From Crocodylus rhombifer (taxonomy: Eukaryota; Chordata; Crocodylia; Crocodylidae), in assembly GCA_038503035.1 (NCBI GenBank), contig JAVSML010025230.1, forward strand, positions 186,001 to 250,000: a stretch of 64,000 nt of DNA. The letters are read 5' to 3'. The notes beneath the pieces were generated by a model that was given only the letters and a program-made list of their open reading frames with translations, did no database searches and had not been told where the DNA came from. Positions 1-12,297 of this stretch are shown one piece after another (positions within the stretch are counted from its first letter, which is position 1; each line of letters opens with the position of its first letter). Made by a program: the position numbers and the translations under genes.

Positions 1-1259
1 CACAACAGGTATTGTGTTGGCAGTTGCTCAAAGTAATTAATACTGTATTTCCACATAAAATCATTAGCAGATATGCTTAATACAGAGCACCCGGCAAACA
101 GGCATACATGTCAGGTGACACATCTTTAGAAAAAGTATATGGTGCTCTCTCATCAGAATTAGCTATTGATGAATACTGTGATTTATGTAAGGCAAACAGG
201 TAAGCAATGATTGTTAAGGTAGAAGAAAAGAAGCTGTTGACATCAGAAGTAGTTGAACAAGAAAATAGATCTGTAATATATAGAAGATGAATGGGATGGG
301 CAGGCAGAGCTATTTCTGGAACAAAATTGTTTTGAACAGAGCAGATTAAATAATTATGGAGATATAGTCATAAAAGTGAAAATTTAGATTTTACAAGAGA
401 AAAGTGTAAAAATTATTTCAAGCCTTTAAAATGTAAAGTCCACACATAAGCATTATAAGATTACTATAAATAGTATGCATTTATGTACAATACCTTAAAC
501 ATTTATAATGTGTTTGTAGCAGAGAATACCTATAATATCCTCAACCACTGTAAATGCATTTACTTTATCTTAGGGGCTGGTCATTTTATTACCAATGGGT
601 AAATGAACATATAATCCATTTACAGTGAAATATGCAACCTTAAAGAATGTAAATGCATTTGTGGTAGTGTTATAGTGCTGAAGTGTTATACAAATTCTGT
701 GCTATAACCAGTTAATGAATCATCTGCAGGGTAAATATGCATTACTGTACACTTTACTAATAGTAACAATAACAAATGTATGATTTATAGGCACAAACAT
801 ATAAATGCATACTTTATAATCCATTGATAGGTAATCCTTAAAATTAAACTTTACATGAAAGTCAAGTCTGAAATGAAAGAAGTAAGGAAAGTAAGGGAAA
901 GATGGTACTTTGATTTTTCAAATTTAAGTCAAGATGTAGAAACTTTATAATGGTGCCAGCAGAGAGATAGGAAATAAACTTCCTACCGTACTCACTTTAT
1001 TATGCCAAACAGAAAAGGAAGGGGATTAGGTGACTATTTTTTTAAACTGGGCAAACTTCAAAAGGGTTATAAAAAGAAGGAATGGGACAGCAGAAGGGAA
1101 AAGGGAAGCATAAATGGAGTAAAAGGAAGAAAGACAAAAAAATGAAGAACTGTTCTAAGATAGCTCATAGACTGTTGAACATATTTTGTTGAAGATTCTA
1201 CATTATGAACAATTATATGTAGTGTAGCTGAAGGTTTTTTTCTTAATTATTCAGAATGT
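1..1259. other. AT-rich spacer, no gene seen
   Basis: No element or exon is recognised. The one local oddity is a cluster of ATGCAT-centred words between about 540 and 830, including a perfect 14-bp palindrome at 550-563 with related words near 650, 735 and 800. Confidence 0.5.
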
Positions 1260-1479
1260 AGAATCATAGGAATCATAGGAATCCACAACAATGTCACAAG
1301 CTTAAAAGTGGGTATGCAACTCAAAAAAATTCTGAATCACTGCTCAAGATCGTGGTTTCAACTGGAAGTTAGGGCCCATAGCTGAATCTGACAACCTTGA
1401 GACACCTTGAAGGATCCTGATTTTTTTCAAGTGGGTAGCTATTTAGCTTTCTTTGAAAACCAGGTCATTTCGAGGTGTC

Positions 1480-1700
1480 TCAGTCTGGACATGCAAAACG
1501 CACAGATGTAGTTGGGCAGCTGTATGCTGGAATTGTCCAGTCACATGGGGCAGCACACACTGCCACCATGAAAAAAAATGGTGGCAGCTACTTTTGTGCC
1601 CCACAGGGTAGCAACTAGGCTCCCCCCACCCCTTCCAGCTGTGCTAGTGTTAAAATCACTAGTCACTCTGGGAAATTTTTGAATAAAAAAGCTGAAATTC
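1480..1700. repeat. hairpin-centred sequence, possible foldback element
   Basis: A perfect 10-bp stem (1560-1569 with 1578-1587) encloses an A-rich loop. The pairing extends outward through TGGGGCA near 1546 and TGCCCCA near 1598, so this may be the centre of a small foldback transposon. I could not define its ends or a target duplication. Confidence 0.4.
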
Positions 1701-1759
1701 CTAAGTGCTAGAAAAGTAAGGAGCAAATGAGTTTAGCAATTTTAGGAAAAGTTATTTCT

Positions 1760-2600
1760 AACTTCTGGCTTTGTGGACTAACTTTAAATTAGCTCACCTG
1801 GAGTTTTTTTTCCTTTGCTGATGCAATTTTCACCATTCTTATTTATGAAATAAAGTTTATTATTAATAACAATTTTAGTAAAAGTTCTCCCCTTAGAACA
1901 CTTTGTTTCTGGACACCCTACCATATGGTTCCGGTAGCTTACAGTCACTAGAAAGCCACATTTAAAAAGGTAATTTTGACATATTCCAATTAATTTATTA
2001 TGTCTTGAGTAATACTGCTGATACAATTTTCTGTAGAATTCTGTACCATTCTAGTGTGTTTATTTTTTGGTTTGCTCATTAATTTGTATAATGCTTTTTG
2101 CAGTGTTGGCCTAGTAGTTTAAGCAATATTTTGCTTTTGGATAGTATTGTCTTCCTCACTGCTCAGAAGGTTAGAGTTGTTGATTCTGGGTAGTAATGAT
2201 ATTTTGGAGTGGACCATGCTTTCAATTGGCTTTAATTTTTCACCCTCTAGTGCTTTGTGGAGGAGGGAGTATTTGCAGCTTTGCCTGAGATGACACCAGA
2301 AACTGAACTGTTGAATGGTCTTTTTGATATGCTACTTCAGAGGAGGCACTGACCCATTTCTGCTCTGTAGCTGTTGTTGCTCGATTTGGGTTCTATTTAG
2401 GAAAAGAATGGGAGACTTTTCTTGGGGTTTGTCTTATGGATGTAACTGTCTAGATTTCACACCTATATAGTAAAATTAGTTGAATTATTGTACTATGTAG
2501 ATTTAGCAGTAATTTTATTTGAAAATTGTATTAATTTTTTTAAAAGTAAAGAACAACCATGAAGTTTATGTTTTAATGTTTTCATAGCCATTCTGAAACA
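1760..2600. other. AT-rich spacer
   Basis: Nothing recognised on either strand; no long reading frame and no repeat I can name. Confidence 0.4.
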
Positions 2601-2608
2601 ACCTAATG

Positions 2609-3011
2609 CAGGGTGGTCAAACATACAGCCTGTGAACTGGATCCAGACTATGGAGTCACTCAGTCCAGCTCACCAGGCTACCAGTGGGCCACCAGAAGTT
2701 GTGGGGAATGGTTTGCTGCAGAATCCAAGCCTGGGTCCCAGTGGGCAGAGCAGTCAGCGGCAAGACAGTGAGTGAGGACTGATACAGCCTCAGTTGCCTT
2801 CCAGCTCCTTTGCCTGTCACCATTGCAATGGCCTAGCTCCTCAGCCACAGGCCCAGCAGCCTCCCTTGTGGCAACTACTACAATCATACTCCACAGGGCT
2901 TTGGCCCCAGGGTCTAGGCCAGAGCTGGAGTTGCTACTGCTTCATGCCCAGTCTGCATTGAGCCCCATGGTCCATATCCAGCCTGGGGCGTAGGAAATTT
3001 TGACACCCCTG
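2609..3011. mobile_element. hAT-like non-autonomous DNA transposon (403 bp)
   Basis: The ends form a terminal inverted repeat: CAGGGTGGTCAAA at the left, and the reverse complement of the right end reads CAGGGGTGTCAAA. Near-identical 8-bp flanks (acctaatg at 2601-2608, tcctaatg at 3012-3019) fit the 8-bp duplication made by hAT transposases, and CAGGGGT-type ends are common in that superfamily. The short open frames inside are in G/C-rich filler and show no transposase motif, so this is a deletion derivative mobilised in trans. Confidence 0.85.
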
Positions 3012-3019
3012 TCCTAATG

Positions 3020-6000
3020 TGCTTATTCTGAGGATCATTAATGATGGATATTGCAGCTTTTCTACTGACTGTTGGTACATTTTCTCTTGTGGTTGTAAAG
3101 GCTGGTGTTAGACTAGCAAGTCCTGCCACAGTGGCCACAGATGTACATGGCATTAGGGGCTACTGTACTGACAGGCTGTTTCCTTCGATCACAATTTCTG
3201 TTGTAATTTGAGTAACCATTTCTCATTGTGATACTGTACGCCATGATTGAGAAGGGAGCACCACTTTGTCCTGTCTCTTGCTAAAGCCTCCCAAAGGTTT
3301 GAATCAATTCCAAATGCCTTCGTGGCCTGCTTTGCAGTCATCATTGATACGCAATTTCAGGCATCCTACTCTTCTCTCTCCACCTGCAATTTGCCCATAC
3401 AGGATACACCCAGTTTCCATATTCCTATAATAAAACTTCAGTCTGTTCTCATTCTTTAGGAGGTTATTATTATTAAAAGACATCATGGTTTTTTCCATCT
3501 CTGTTTCCATTTCTGTGTTGACTTATGAAACCCATGTTCTGTAATAGGTTTCTAGGACATGTTAAAATTGCTTTGAACTATATGTTGAAGAAATGCCTGG
3601 ATGATCAGGTCAACTATTTTGCAAATCCTGGAATTGTAATTTTTTCCAATATGTCTAATTGGCCATTGCCAGTGAAAAGGATCAACCTGGTTTTATTGCC
3701 CTTTTTTGTAGAATGACCTTGGCTATTATTATCATCTTACACTTGCAGAGTGGTTGATAAATTAAGTATTGTCTTATCTTTGCACCTTTTCCATTTTGGA
3801 GCTACCTGTATTTTGGTGACAGATTAATTCAAAAGTGTTTTAATATATGAAGTAGGCAAACACTAAAATGTTTTAGTTTTTAAATGAACATTCAGCAGGA
3901 AACCAGACTGGAACTCTGGAGACTTCCATCCACTCTAAGCTCTGCTATTGGGTTGCTGTTAGCCCTGGACAAGATGTGCTCCTCCCTCTTTGCTCTTGTT
4001 TCCACATTTCTAAAAGTATAGGTAATGATTCTGATATCCTTTATAAAGCACTGTAAAAGATATTATATAATTCATTTACAAAGATGTGGTCTGATAGTTC
4101 ATTTCTTAGGGAGGAATACAATTTAGCTTGCATAATGTTGAAAAAATGTTCAGGATGATACACAAGATATTTTCTGCTACTGTCATCATTAATACAGGTG
4201 TCCTGCTAATGGTGTGGGTTGAAAGCTTACCCCCTTTTCCTATTGGGCTAATTAATCCATCTGAGGGAAATATCTGAATTGCTTAAACAATTTTAGAAGG
4301 GCTTCTAGGATGCACTCAGTGCTTTGATGTTAATAGATTATCTGGGTTACATGGTCCCCTGAGTCTGAGTTTCTGAAGGTTTTCCTTCAGTCTTGTATTG
4401 CTGTAAAAGTGTCTGGAGGGATGAAAGGATTGACAGGTTTTTCCATGTCTTCAAATATAATTTTTTTTTTTAATTATTCTGTTTTGTTCTCGACTAACCT
4501 TTCCATTTTATATCCATTTACTTAGGCATTAGAAGTGCTCTCTTCCAGTTTTACTACTACAATTTTTTGTTGTCTGAGAGAATAGGCATCCACCATATCT
4601 TTCATTTCAGCTCAGTATTCCTCCTTTGATTCTTTATTTTGTAGAGAGCTAATTTATGATTCTGTAGTGTATACTTATTTATCTATTCACCAAATCTGAA
4701 GTCCTAATTATTTTTTTTTAAATTACCCAAGTAGAAAGACAGACATCTTGGGTGACTACATCTTGGGTGCAAACTGCTAGACTGCCAGTGGTTCAAGGCA
4801 TTACTTTCTATATCGCCCTTGTAGTTGATTAAATATTAGTTTTTAAAATTATGGCTTGCCCCTGAGTCTAGCAGTGTGTTTTGGCACTATTCCAGAATTG
4901 AATATAGCAAGTCCTGGAGTGTAGACCTATGCAATTGGCAGCCTCTTACCAAACATGATACTTGATTCTATGTTTGACAACAGTGAAGGGATTAAAACAG
5001 CTTTATCAACAGAAAAGCTATTGTTTAGTCAAGACAGTGAGAAACATTTCCTGGAAATAATTAAATATTTTCCAAAATATTTGGTTATTAATCCACATTG
5101 CTCCAGATGGATATTCAGGCTGAATAATAGTGGCTCATATAGAAAAGTTAGTAAAAGTTCTCACAGGAGGTGAGAGGCTTTATACTAGCTATGAACTAAC
5201 TGCCCAGAGAAGTTTTCCATCTATTGACTCTTCTGTGAAATCCTATGAAATATGAACTTTCACTTCTACCCAGAAGAACTCTTACAATCTTTTCTCCAAG
5301 GCCTAATGAAAGATATTTGTGCCCAAAAGCTTGCAAGTAAAGACATATTTTTGCCAAAATCTTGTTGGTCTAATAAAAGATATCATCTCTACTATAAGTG
5401 CTTGATTGCCTTTGTCCTCTAGACCAATATTGCTACAACCTGGATACCTAAAATGTCTATTATAATCTATTATTTTTATCTAGTGTGGTCATGTCTTTTT
5501 CCTCATCTAGTGAATATATATGAGAAATGGGTGTAAATTCATTAAAAGGAATTGTAATTTACTGATTTCCTGGATTACACTATTTCAGTTAAACCCTTGG
5601 TTCATAAATCAATTGCAAAAAGATAAAAAGACAAGCTCATAAATTGTGCATGCCTGTCAAAAATCAGTAGTTAAACTGAAAAGTTGGGGACATGAAGCTT
5701 TTTATTGCTAGGCCACAAATTCATATCCAGCGAAGATCACTAATGGGCAAATTATATTAGCATCTGAAGGCTCTTTAGTAAAATCAGTTTGTACATTCAG
5801 CGTAGTTCCTCTGATTGAGGTGTGAGGTCAAGATCACCCACATTGATTTTCTAGACTAGCTCTCTTTCAGTGTGTATCACTTAAAGATCGAAGGGCATCA
5901 CTGATAGCTATTGGGGGTTGAAAGAAGTGGGGAAGAGTTTTGTGAAATTCTGTAATGGGAGTTCAAGTTTCTTGCGTGTGGAAGAATTTAGTGTAGCTTT

Positions 6001-6281
6001 ATTTGCTTCTGTGACCTGTGCAAAACATCCTGACTTTTAAGATAGCTGATAGCTATCTTAATAGTTAATATTTTATAAACAGAAACCTATATACACGATC
6101 CATGATTTGTTTTTCAAAGGTATGCCCTGTGATACTGTGGACTCTACACATTCCCAATACTGTACCTGAATTATAGACTATTAGAGGTACTGGCTCTCCA
6201 GGGTTGTTCATCCAATCCCCTTTGCAAACAATTTTTATGGCAAGAATAGGATTTCTTAGGGTGATATCTTTTATAGGACTA
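3020..6281. other. AT-rich spacer, 3.2 kb
   Basis: No exon, RNA gene or named repeat is supported. There are short homopolymer T runs (for example 4459-4470). The short open frames here are what AT-rich DNA gives by chance. Confidence 0.5.
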
Positions 6282-6284
6282 ACT

Positions 6285-6765
6285 AGGCACATCTACATGA
6301 GACCTTTACTGCAGAGTTGCCTAATTATCTCCACAGTAAAATGTTACTATCTATACATCTGATGCTATTAGGATGGAGTAAACTAATTAACTCCACAATA
6401 GGATAGTACTCCCAAACACAAGTACTATCCTATAACAGAGTTGTTTACTCCACTGCAATGCACATGTAGACTTTAATGAGGCTGGCTAGGGCATGAGGGT
6501 GCTTCAGTGTGAGGGCTGCCTGTTGGCTAGTGCTGCACTGAATTGCCCTTGTGCCCCAGCCAGTCCCTTAGCAGCATGTTGAGCTGGATCAGAGCAACCC
6601 CAAGCTGGCAGGCTGATCCTGAGGGCCCCCTGCTAGCCAGGGCTGCTCTGACCTGGCTTAACATTCTGCAATCCCAGGCAAACAGCACACCTGGGAGCAA
6701 TAAATTCCAAAGCAAACTGCACCAGAGTTTATTCAATTGCATTAATAGCATGTGTAAATGTGCCC
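6285..6765. mobile_element. inverted-repeat MITE, GGGCAYRTCTACATG family (481 bp)
   Basis: The left end (aggcacatctacatgag) and the reverse complement of the right end (gggcacatttacacatg) form a terminal inverted repeat. Flanking ACT triplets (6282-6284, 6766-6768) could be a 3-bp duplication, but other copies in the window do not confirm that size. The arms are AT-rich and the core is G/C-rich. The copy at 14107-14595 has the same length, arm order and an agagtttattg word near its right end. It resembles the MITE-like repeats reported from crocodilian genomes under the name Chompy, but I cannot confirm identity without a library search. Confidence 0.75.
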
Positions 6766-7213
6766 ACTTTGTAGTAGAATTAGACCAGCTCTAACTTTGA
6801 GAGACAGTATCACTCTTACACTACCATAACATGGAAATCCTTGCTTCTTGCATAATTTCTAGACCAACACAGCTACAGCCTTACTCTTACATTACTATAG
6901 CAAGAAAAGTAATTTCATGAACATAAATATTTTAAGCATATCATCATGCAAATCATCCCACAAAAATAGATGAACATTTTGGTATTTCCAAGCATTTGAT
7001 AACTTCACTTCGCTAATTCCTTTACCTTTTAATGTATTTTCCTATGTGTATGTAGTGGTCTTTTGTTTTGTTTTTTTTTTAAGATGAAAATGAAGAAATT
7101 CCATCATACACTGGATAGGCTGGGAATTGGGATCTCTGATTCTAGTCCTAGATCTGGGAGGGGAAACTATGTAAGTAATAAGAGGAGGAGAGTGACAGTT
7201 AAGTTAGGGATAC
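6766..7213. other. spacer between MITE and CR1
   Basis: AT-rich sequence with a T run near 7068-7080. Nothing recognised. Confidence 0.4.
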
Positions 7214-9052
7214 ACAAGATTGGCCCACACCTATAGGGGGCAGATTAGAAAAGCAAAGGTGGTGACCGAATTGAGGCTAGCAACTGAAATCAAGGACAAT
7301 AAGAAGTCCTTCTATAGGCATGTAGGTAACAGGAGGAAAACCATGGAAATGTGGAAGCACTGCTCAATGCATCTGGACAGCTGATCACTGACACCAAGGA
7401 GAAAGCTGAGCTCCTGAACAAGTACTTCCCATCTGCATTCCACCAGTCTGAGAGTGATAGCCTGATGAATGCAAATATGACACAAAATTGTCACAGATGG
7501 AATGATCACCTACCAACAGTCAACGCAGAGCTGGTGAAAGAACAGGTAGAGAGGCTAGATATCTATAGGTCAGCAGGACTGGATGAATTCCATCTGAGAA
7601 TGCTGAACAAACTAGCAAAAGTCATTGCAGGACTGCTAGCAAACCTCTTTGAGAATTCGTGGCACCCAGAAGACTAGAAGATAGCCAGTGTTGTGCCCAT
7701 CTTTAAAAATGGGAGGAGAGAGGACCCAGGGAACTACATGCCAATCAGCCTGACCTCTATCCCAGGAAAAATCCTTGAAAGAATTCTCAAGGACTCCATA
7801 TGTGATAAGCTAGTGGAAGGCAAAATTCTGAATGATAGCCAATATGGCTGTCACAGGTAGGTCACGTCTGACTAACTTCATCTCCTACAACCAGGTTACT
7901 TACCACCTAGATAAGGGAGATGAGGTCGACATCATTTACTAGGACTTAAGAAAGGCCTTTGACTTAGTGTCCCATGAGGCTCTCAAGACAAAACTGGGCT
8001 CAACAATTCAATGGTCAGATAGGTGGGAAACTGGCTGTGGGGTCGGACCTAGAGAGTACTAATAGACAGATCTGTGTCAACGTGGTGGAAAGTAGCCGGT
8101 GGGGTCCCCCTCCAGGTTCAGTACTTGGACAAGTACTTTTTAATAACTACATAAATGATCTGGATGTGGGGGTGAAAAGCACACTGGCAAAGTTCACTGA
8201 TGACACTAAGCTTTGGGGAAGTGCAGCCATGCCTCAGGGTAGGCTGATGATCCAGGTAGACCTAGAGAAATCAGTTAGATCAGCAGACCAGAACCAGATG
8301 CTGTTCAACACTGAGAAGTGTAAAGTGCTTCATCTGGGGAGGAAAAATCCTCAACAAACTTACAGGTCCAGTGGTGCTATGCTAGCTAGCATCACATCCA
8401 AAAGGGACCTGGGGGTCACAACTGACCATAAAATAAATATGAGCCACCAGCGTGATGCTACACTTAGCAGAGCAAACAATACACTGACATCTCAAGCGGA
8501 ACTAAAGAAGTTATTCTCCCACTCTGCTCTGCATTGGTGTAGCCGCAGCTGGAGTACTGCATCTAGTTCTGGGCATGACACTTCAAGAAGGATGTGGAGA
8601 AGCTTAAGAGAGTCCACAGAAGAGCCATTCATATGATTAGAAGTTTGAAGAGCAAGCCATAGGAGGAAAGGCTGACAGACATGGGACTATTCAGCCTAGA
8701 AAAGAGAAGACTTCAGGGGGATTTGGTGACAGATTACAAATATATTGAGAGTGTATCAGGGGCTAGGTGAACAACTATTCATCAAAACACCCCAGGGGAA
8801 AACTAGGAGCAGCAGCAGGAAGTTTCAGACTAGATATAAGGAAAAACTTCTTTACCGTTTGTGTGACCAGACTCTGGAATAGATTTATAGCTGGGATGGT
8901 GCAGGCACCTACTATGGAGATCTTCAAAAGAAGACTGGATGCACATCTTGTTGAAGTTATTTGAACCCAGCATTCTTTGCTGCCTAGAGCAGGGGGGCTG
9001 GATCTGATGGTCTTATGAGGTCCCTTCCAGCCCTGAACTTCAGTTAATCTGT
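7214..9052 (+). mobile_element. CR1 LINE, 5'-truncated
   Basis: The copy runs from the linker before the reverse transcriptase through the domain's C-terminal tail to the CR1 3' end (gatctgatggtcttatgaggtcccttccag class, about 9000-9035). It is 5'-truncated, as most genomic LINE copies are. Many lesions and subfamily-specific differences suggest it is older than the copy at 30452-32236. Confidence 0.9.
7351..8964 (+). pseudogene. CR1 ORF2 reverse-transcriptase remnant
   Basis: In an active CR1 this region encodes the reverse transcriptase that copies the element's RNA at a nicked chromosomal target. Visible blocks in order: a DTKEKAELLNKYF linker (about 7390-7430), a frame break by 7677 where a TGG-like codon reads TAG in gaagactagaag, an LRKAFDLVSHE-like first catalytic block around 7945-7978, a PPGSVLGQVLFNNYINDLD block (near 8110-8165), KFTDDTKLW with both catalytic aspartates (near 8190-8217), [14 protein letters not shown] (near 8311-8350), and the C-terminal RLWNRFIAGMVQAPTMEIF block (near 8870-8925). 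Pieces lie in at least two frames (7351 and 8767 agree, 7974 differs), so no continuous protein survives. Confidence 0.9.
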
Positions 9053-9550
9053 GGATCATTTGTGATAGCTTTATTATTTGTATTTATGTAGTGTTCTATG
9101 AATTTTAAAGTTTTTTGTGAAGGAGTATTCCAGTTTTTCAGAGTTTTACAAAGCACACATATTTAGCATAATTTTCTGAAAGGTTATTATGGTCTATTGG
9201 ACAAGAATTGTTTTACCATATTAAAGGATTAATGTTCCTTTGTGCTCTGTACTAAAAGTAACCTTACATAATCTCAGTTTTAATCCTTGTAAAATGGTTG
9301 GAATATATACGTACTTACCTGCTTTGGTAAGAGTAATGAAGTAGTAAGGGACATGTCAGTCACTTAAGAGTAATGAAACCAGGTTTAGCAGAGGTGGTGC
9401 AATGCATATACTTTTTAAGGTTCAATGGAAGCCTAAAATTCATAGCTGTTGTGCTGCAAGCCCTGTGCCTTTTTCCATGGCCAAAGGCAATTTTGTACAA
9501 TATCTATATATTATATAAATTAATTTTATTTTAATTTATACATATTATAT
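9053..9550. other. AT-rich spacer ending in the LTR target
   Basis: No gene. The AT-rich end (9500-9550) contains the tatat target duplicated by the LTR insertion that follows. Confidence 0.5.
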
Positions 9551-10611
9551 TGTTAACGGGGTTTTCTCGGGGCCGGTCTGTTATTGGCCCACCCAACTGT
9601 TTCTGGGCCAACCGCCTGCCTCCTCATCTGCCGTGCCTTGATGATACATAATTATGGTGTTAATTAGGTGGGAGGCTAACCATTCTTGCCCCGATGCCAG
9701 GGGACACTACCTACAACTCCATTCCTCCCCTACACCACAGCCCATGCCTCACAGACGGCATCCAGATGACCCAATGCTCCCAGCCTACAGCTTAGCCCTC
9801 ATTGTCAGGCCTCAGACACATGCACATTCATACCACCCTCCTCTCACTAGGGCCTCTCACACTCCACCCCCTTTCACAGGGTCTCTTTCACGCATCTTGC
9901 TCCCTCCCGGAGCAGGCCCCTTTGGCCAGAGGCTTTATCTAGCTCATCCCTTGGGTGGCAGACGTACCATCTTTTGGGCATCTCCTGCAACCCTCACTGG
10001 GGTAGTGGCCAGCCAATTACCCGACCAAGTCCAAGCTTGCCCTGGCCCCTCCCGGGGAAACTCTATACAATACTCACACACACAAACTGGGCTCCCAGCC
10101 CTCTGGTTTCTCCCTCACTGAGGCTTCTCTTCTCTGCCCCCTCACTAGGGCCATGGGACTTCCCTCCCTGGTGGGGGCTCATAGCCATGCCTGGCCCCAT
10201 CTGGGTCTTACACCCTCCTTGGGCTCAAGTGGCCGTAGCTATGACTGGCCCCCTTGAACCCACAGTATTGTGGGGGCTGGGGGTTAAGGCACCCCAACCC
10301 ACCTTTCACTGGGGTGGTAACTGACCTGGTATTTCCTGGGGACTCCCACATGACTGGGAGCCCCACCAGGCTACCCACTCCCATCAGAGTGTAGTTTTAG
10401 GTCATGCCTAGGACCAGGAGCCTCCAACCCACCCCCTTAAGCTCCTGCCTTTACCTCCAGGATGTTGTGTTCAGCCTTACAGCCAGGCGAAGTTTCTGCC
10501 TGGCCTGCCAGCAGCAGGTGGCCAGAGTTCTAAAATGACCACCATAATCAAGCACTGTTGGCTGTTTGGCTCAGGCCTTAAAGTGGCAGGCACCACCAGT
10601 GCCCTGCCACA
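9551..10611 (+). mobile_element. solo LTR (1061 bp), tatat target duplication
   Basis: Begins TGTTAAC and ends GCCACA, the TG...CA rule for LTRs, with a 5-bp duplication tatat at 9546-9550 and 10612-10616. It is C/T-rich and unlike its AT-rich surroundings. Its 3' portion (ccttaaagtggcaggcac...gccctgccaca) resembles the ends of the LTRs at 11283-11606 and 50728-51667. No primer-binding site, gag or pol adjoins it, so it is a solo LTR left by recombination between the two ends of a provirus or LTR retrotransposon. The open frames inside (9654-10121 and others) carry no recognisable domain. Confidence 0.7.
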
Positions 10612-10884
10612 TATATAAATTAAATCTCTTACTCTGGAGGCCAGATTGTTACAGTCTACAAGGGAAGAAAACAAATGGAAATGATGGTCTGAAGGCTTTT
10701 CAAGTTGGAAGAGGCAATAATGCATAAACCATAAAGTGAAGATGATGACAAAAGATTATTATAAAAAATTAATCTTCTGCAGCAAAATTTGGGTTCAACT
10801 AGTAGTATATCAGAGTTGTAGATAACAGGAGAAGAAATAAACCACTTTTTTTATTAATGTGCTTTAGGATTCACTCCTTAAAAG
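10612..10884. other. AT-rich spacer
   Basis: Short unassigned stretch after the LTR target duplication. Confidence 0.4.
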
Positions 10885-11282
10885 ATAAGGGGCACATCCG
10901 GACAAGTGCACATGTGTCTCAAAGGAGTTTGAGATGCCACAAGACATATGCCAGGAACAAAAAAAAAAAAATCCACACCCTGCATATTTGCAGTGCAGGC
11001 TCAAAATGTGGAACTTGGAAATCCAAGTACCAAAATAAACCAAAGGTTACAAAAGTGGGGAAGGTCACAGTCCCCGATCATGCCTTGAGGCAACCTGGGA
11101 TTTGGTCCCCCAAGAGAGGTACTCTGGTTTCTAGCCAGAGCATCTCTATTATGCTCCTGTTGCCCCAGACACTGTCACAGGTAAGTTAGGGATGTAGGCA
11201 GGTTTATGGGTGTGGGGAATGGTGGGGGATGTGGAGAGTGGAAGGGGTGTGTCAGTGTGACAGGGGGCAAATGCAGGGTCAG

Positions 11283-11606
11283 GTATATGGGGCAGTCCAT
11301 CCTGCCATGACTTTGCTGGAATAATAAACTGGTGGTAAATGTGGAAGGCTGCCCATTTTGCACCCCAATGTCAGAGGTGCTATCCACAGCTCCGTACCTT
11401 CCTGCCAGCCCCATTCCTAGGGCTTATATGTGCCCAGAGCCCTGTCTCCTTCCAGTCAGCTCACCAGGTGCAGGTGCTAGCTAATTCCCTCATTAGCCTG
11501 CTGCCAAGGTAACCTACAGCTGTGGAGCACTGCCTAGCTCTCAGGGCTCTCTAGCTAGGCTACTTCTGCTCTTAAAGGAGCAGGCACACCTTAGTGGTCT
11601 GTGACA
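11283..11606 (+). mobile_element. small solo LTR, gtcag target duplication
   Basis: The segment is flanked by gtcag (11278-11282 and 11607-11611; a sixth base, g, also matches) and ends in TGTGACA. Its last ~190 bp align by eye with 51482-51667: TTTATGTG/TTATATGTG, GGTAAC, the AGGGCTCT and CTAGC words, CTCTTTAAAGGAGCAGG and the terminal TGYGACA. The left end lacks the expected TG, so it may be internally deleted or eroded. Confidence 0.6.
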
Positions 11607-12195
11607 GTCAGGGGGTGTGGGGAGTGGCAGGGGATGTTGTGGGGTGTTGTGGGATGTTGATGGTAGGGAGAGGTCAGGGGTGTCAGGAGTAGAGGAGGAT
11701 ATCACGGGTGAGGGGAGTGGCAGGAATATGTGCAGTCTGTGGTCTGTGGGTGGGTTTGTGGAGGGGCGTGACCAGGGGCATGCCTGCCCCCATACGCACC
11801 CCCCATAGTGCTGGTGACAGCAAGCAGCATGGCTGTGGACCAGCTGCAGGCACAGCTGGCAGTGATGCAGCACTGTGTGATGCAGCTTTGTACATGCTGC
11901 ACAGATCCGGCCCAGCCTGCTAGAGTATGGTCCCCCACTCCTGTCCAAAGCTGTATAGTAGTGGGCTGGGCTGGGTCCATTCAGCATGTATAAAACCCAG
12001 GCCACAGGCGCACTGCCTGCTCCCACCAGTGCTGTGGGGGGCCAGACATGCAGCGGTCCCCACTTGAGCCCCTCCACAAACCATGTGGTGGGACCAGAGC
12101 CAGTGCAGCCCACTAGCATGCCTTTGCACTGAACCAGAAAGGGAGGCTCTGGAAGGTGCAGCTCCTATGCAAAGGTGCACTGGCTGCATGGCCCG

Positions 12196-12297
12196 GGCCA
12201 GTAGGGTATATTTTCCATGAGGCTCAAGCAGCAGTGCATGGCCACAGCCATGGTGCATTGCCACCTGAGCCTCATGGAAAACATACCCCACCAACCC
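12196..12297. repeat. near-perfect palindrome, about 90 bp
   Basis: The left arm (gtagggtatattttccatgaggctca, from about 12208) pairs with the right arm (tgagcctcatggaaaacataccccac, about 12266-12291) around a centre near 12247, where ggccacagccatggtgca words also pair. Weaker complementarity continues outward, so this is the apex of a larger hairpin. Confidence 0.75.

Noticed and set aside
1263..1290. CR1 3' tail at atcataggaatcatagg
   Set aside because: Only a short ATCATAGGA repeat is present, with no adjoining CR1 3' sequence such as gggacct; more likely a simple repeat.
9654..10121. 155-codon open frame
   Set aside because: Lies inside a solo LTR, proline/histidine-rich by composition, with no retroelement domain.
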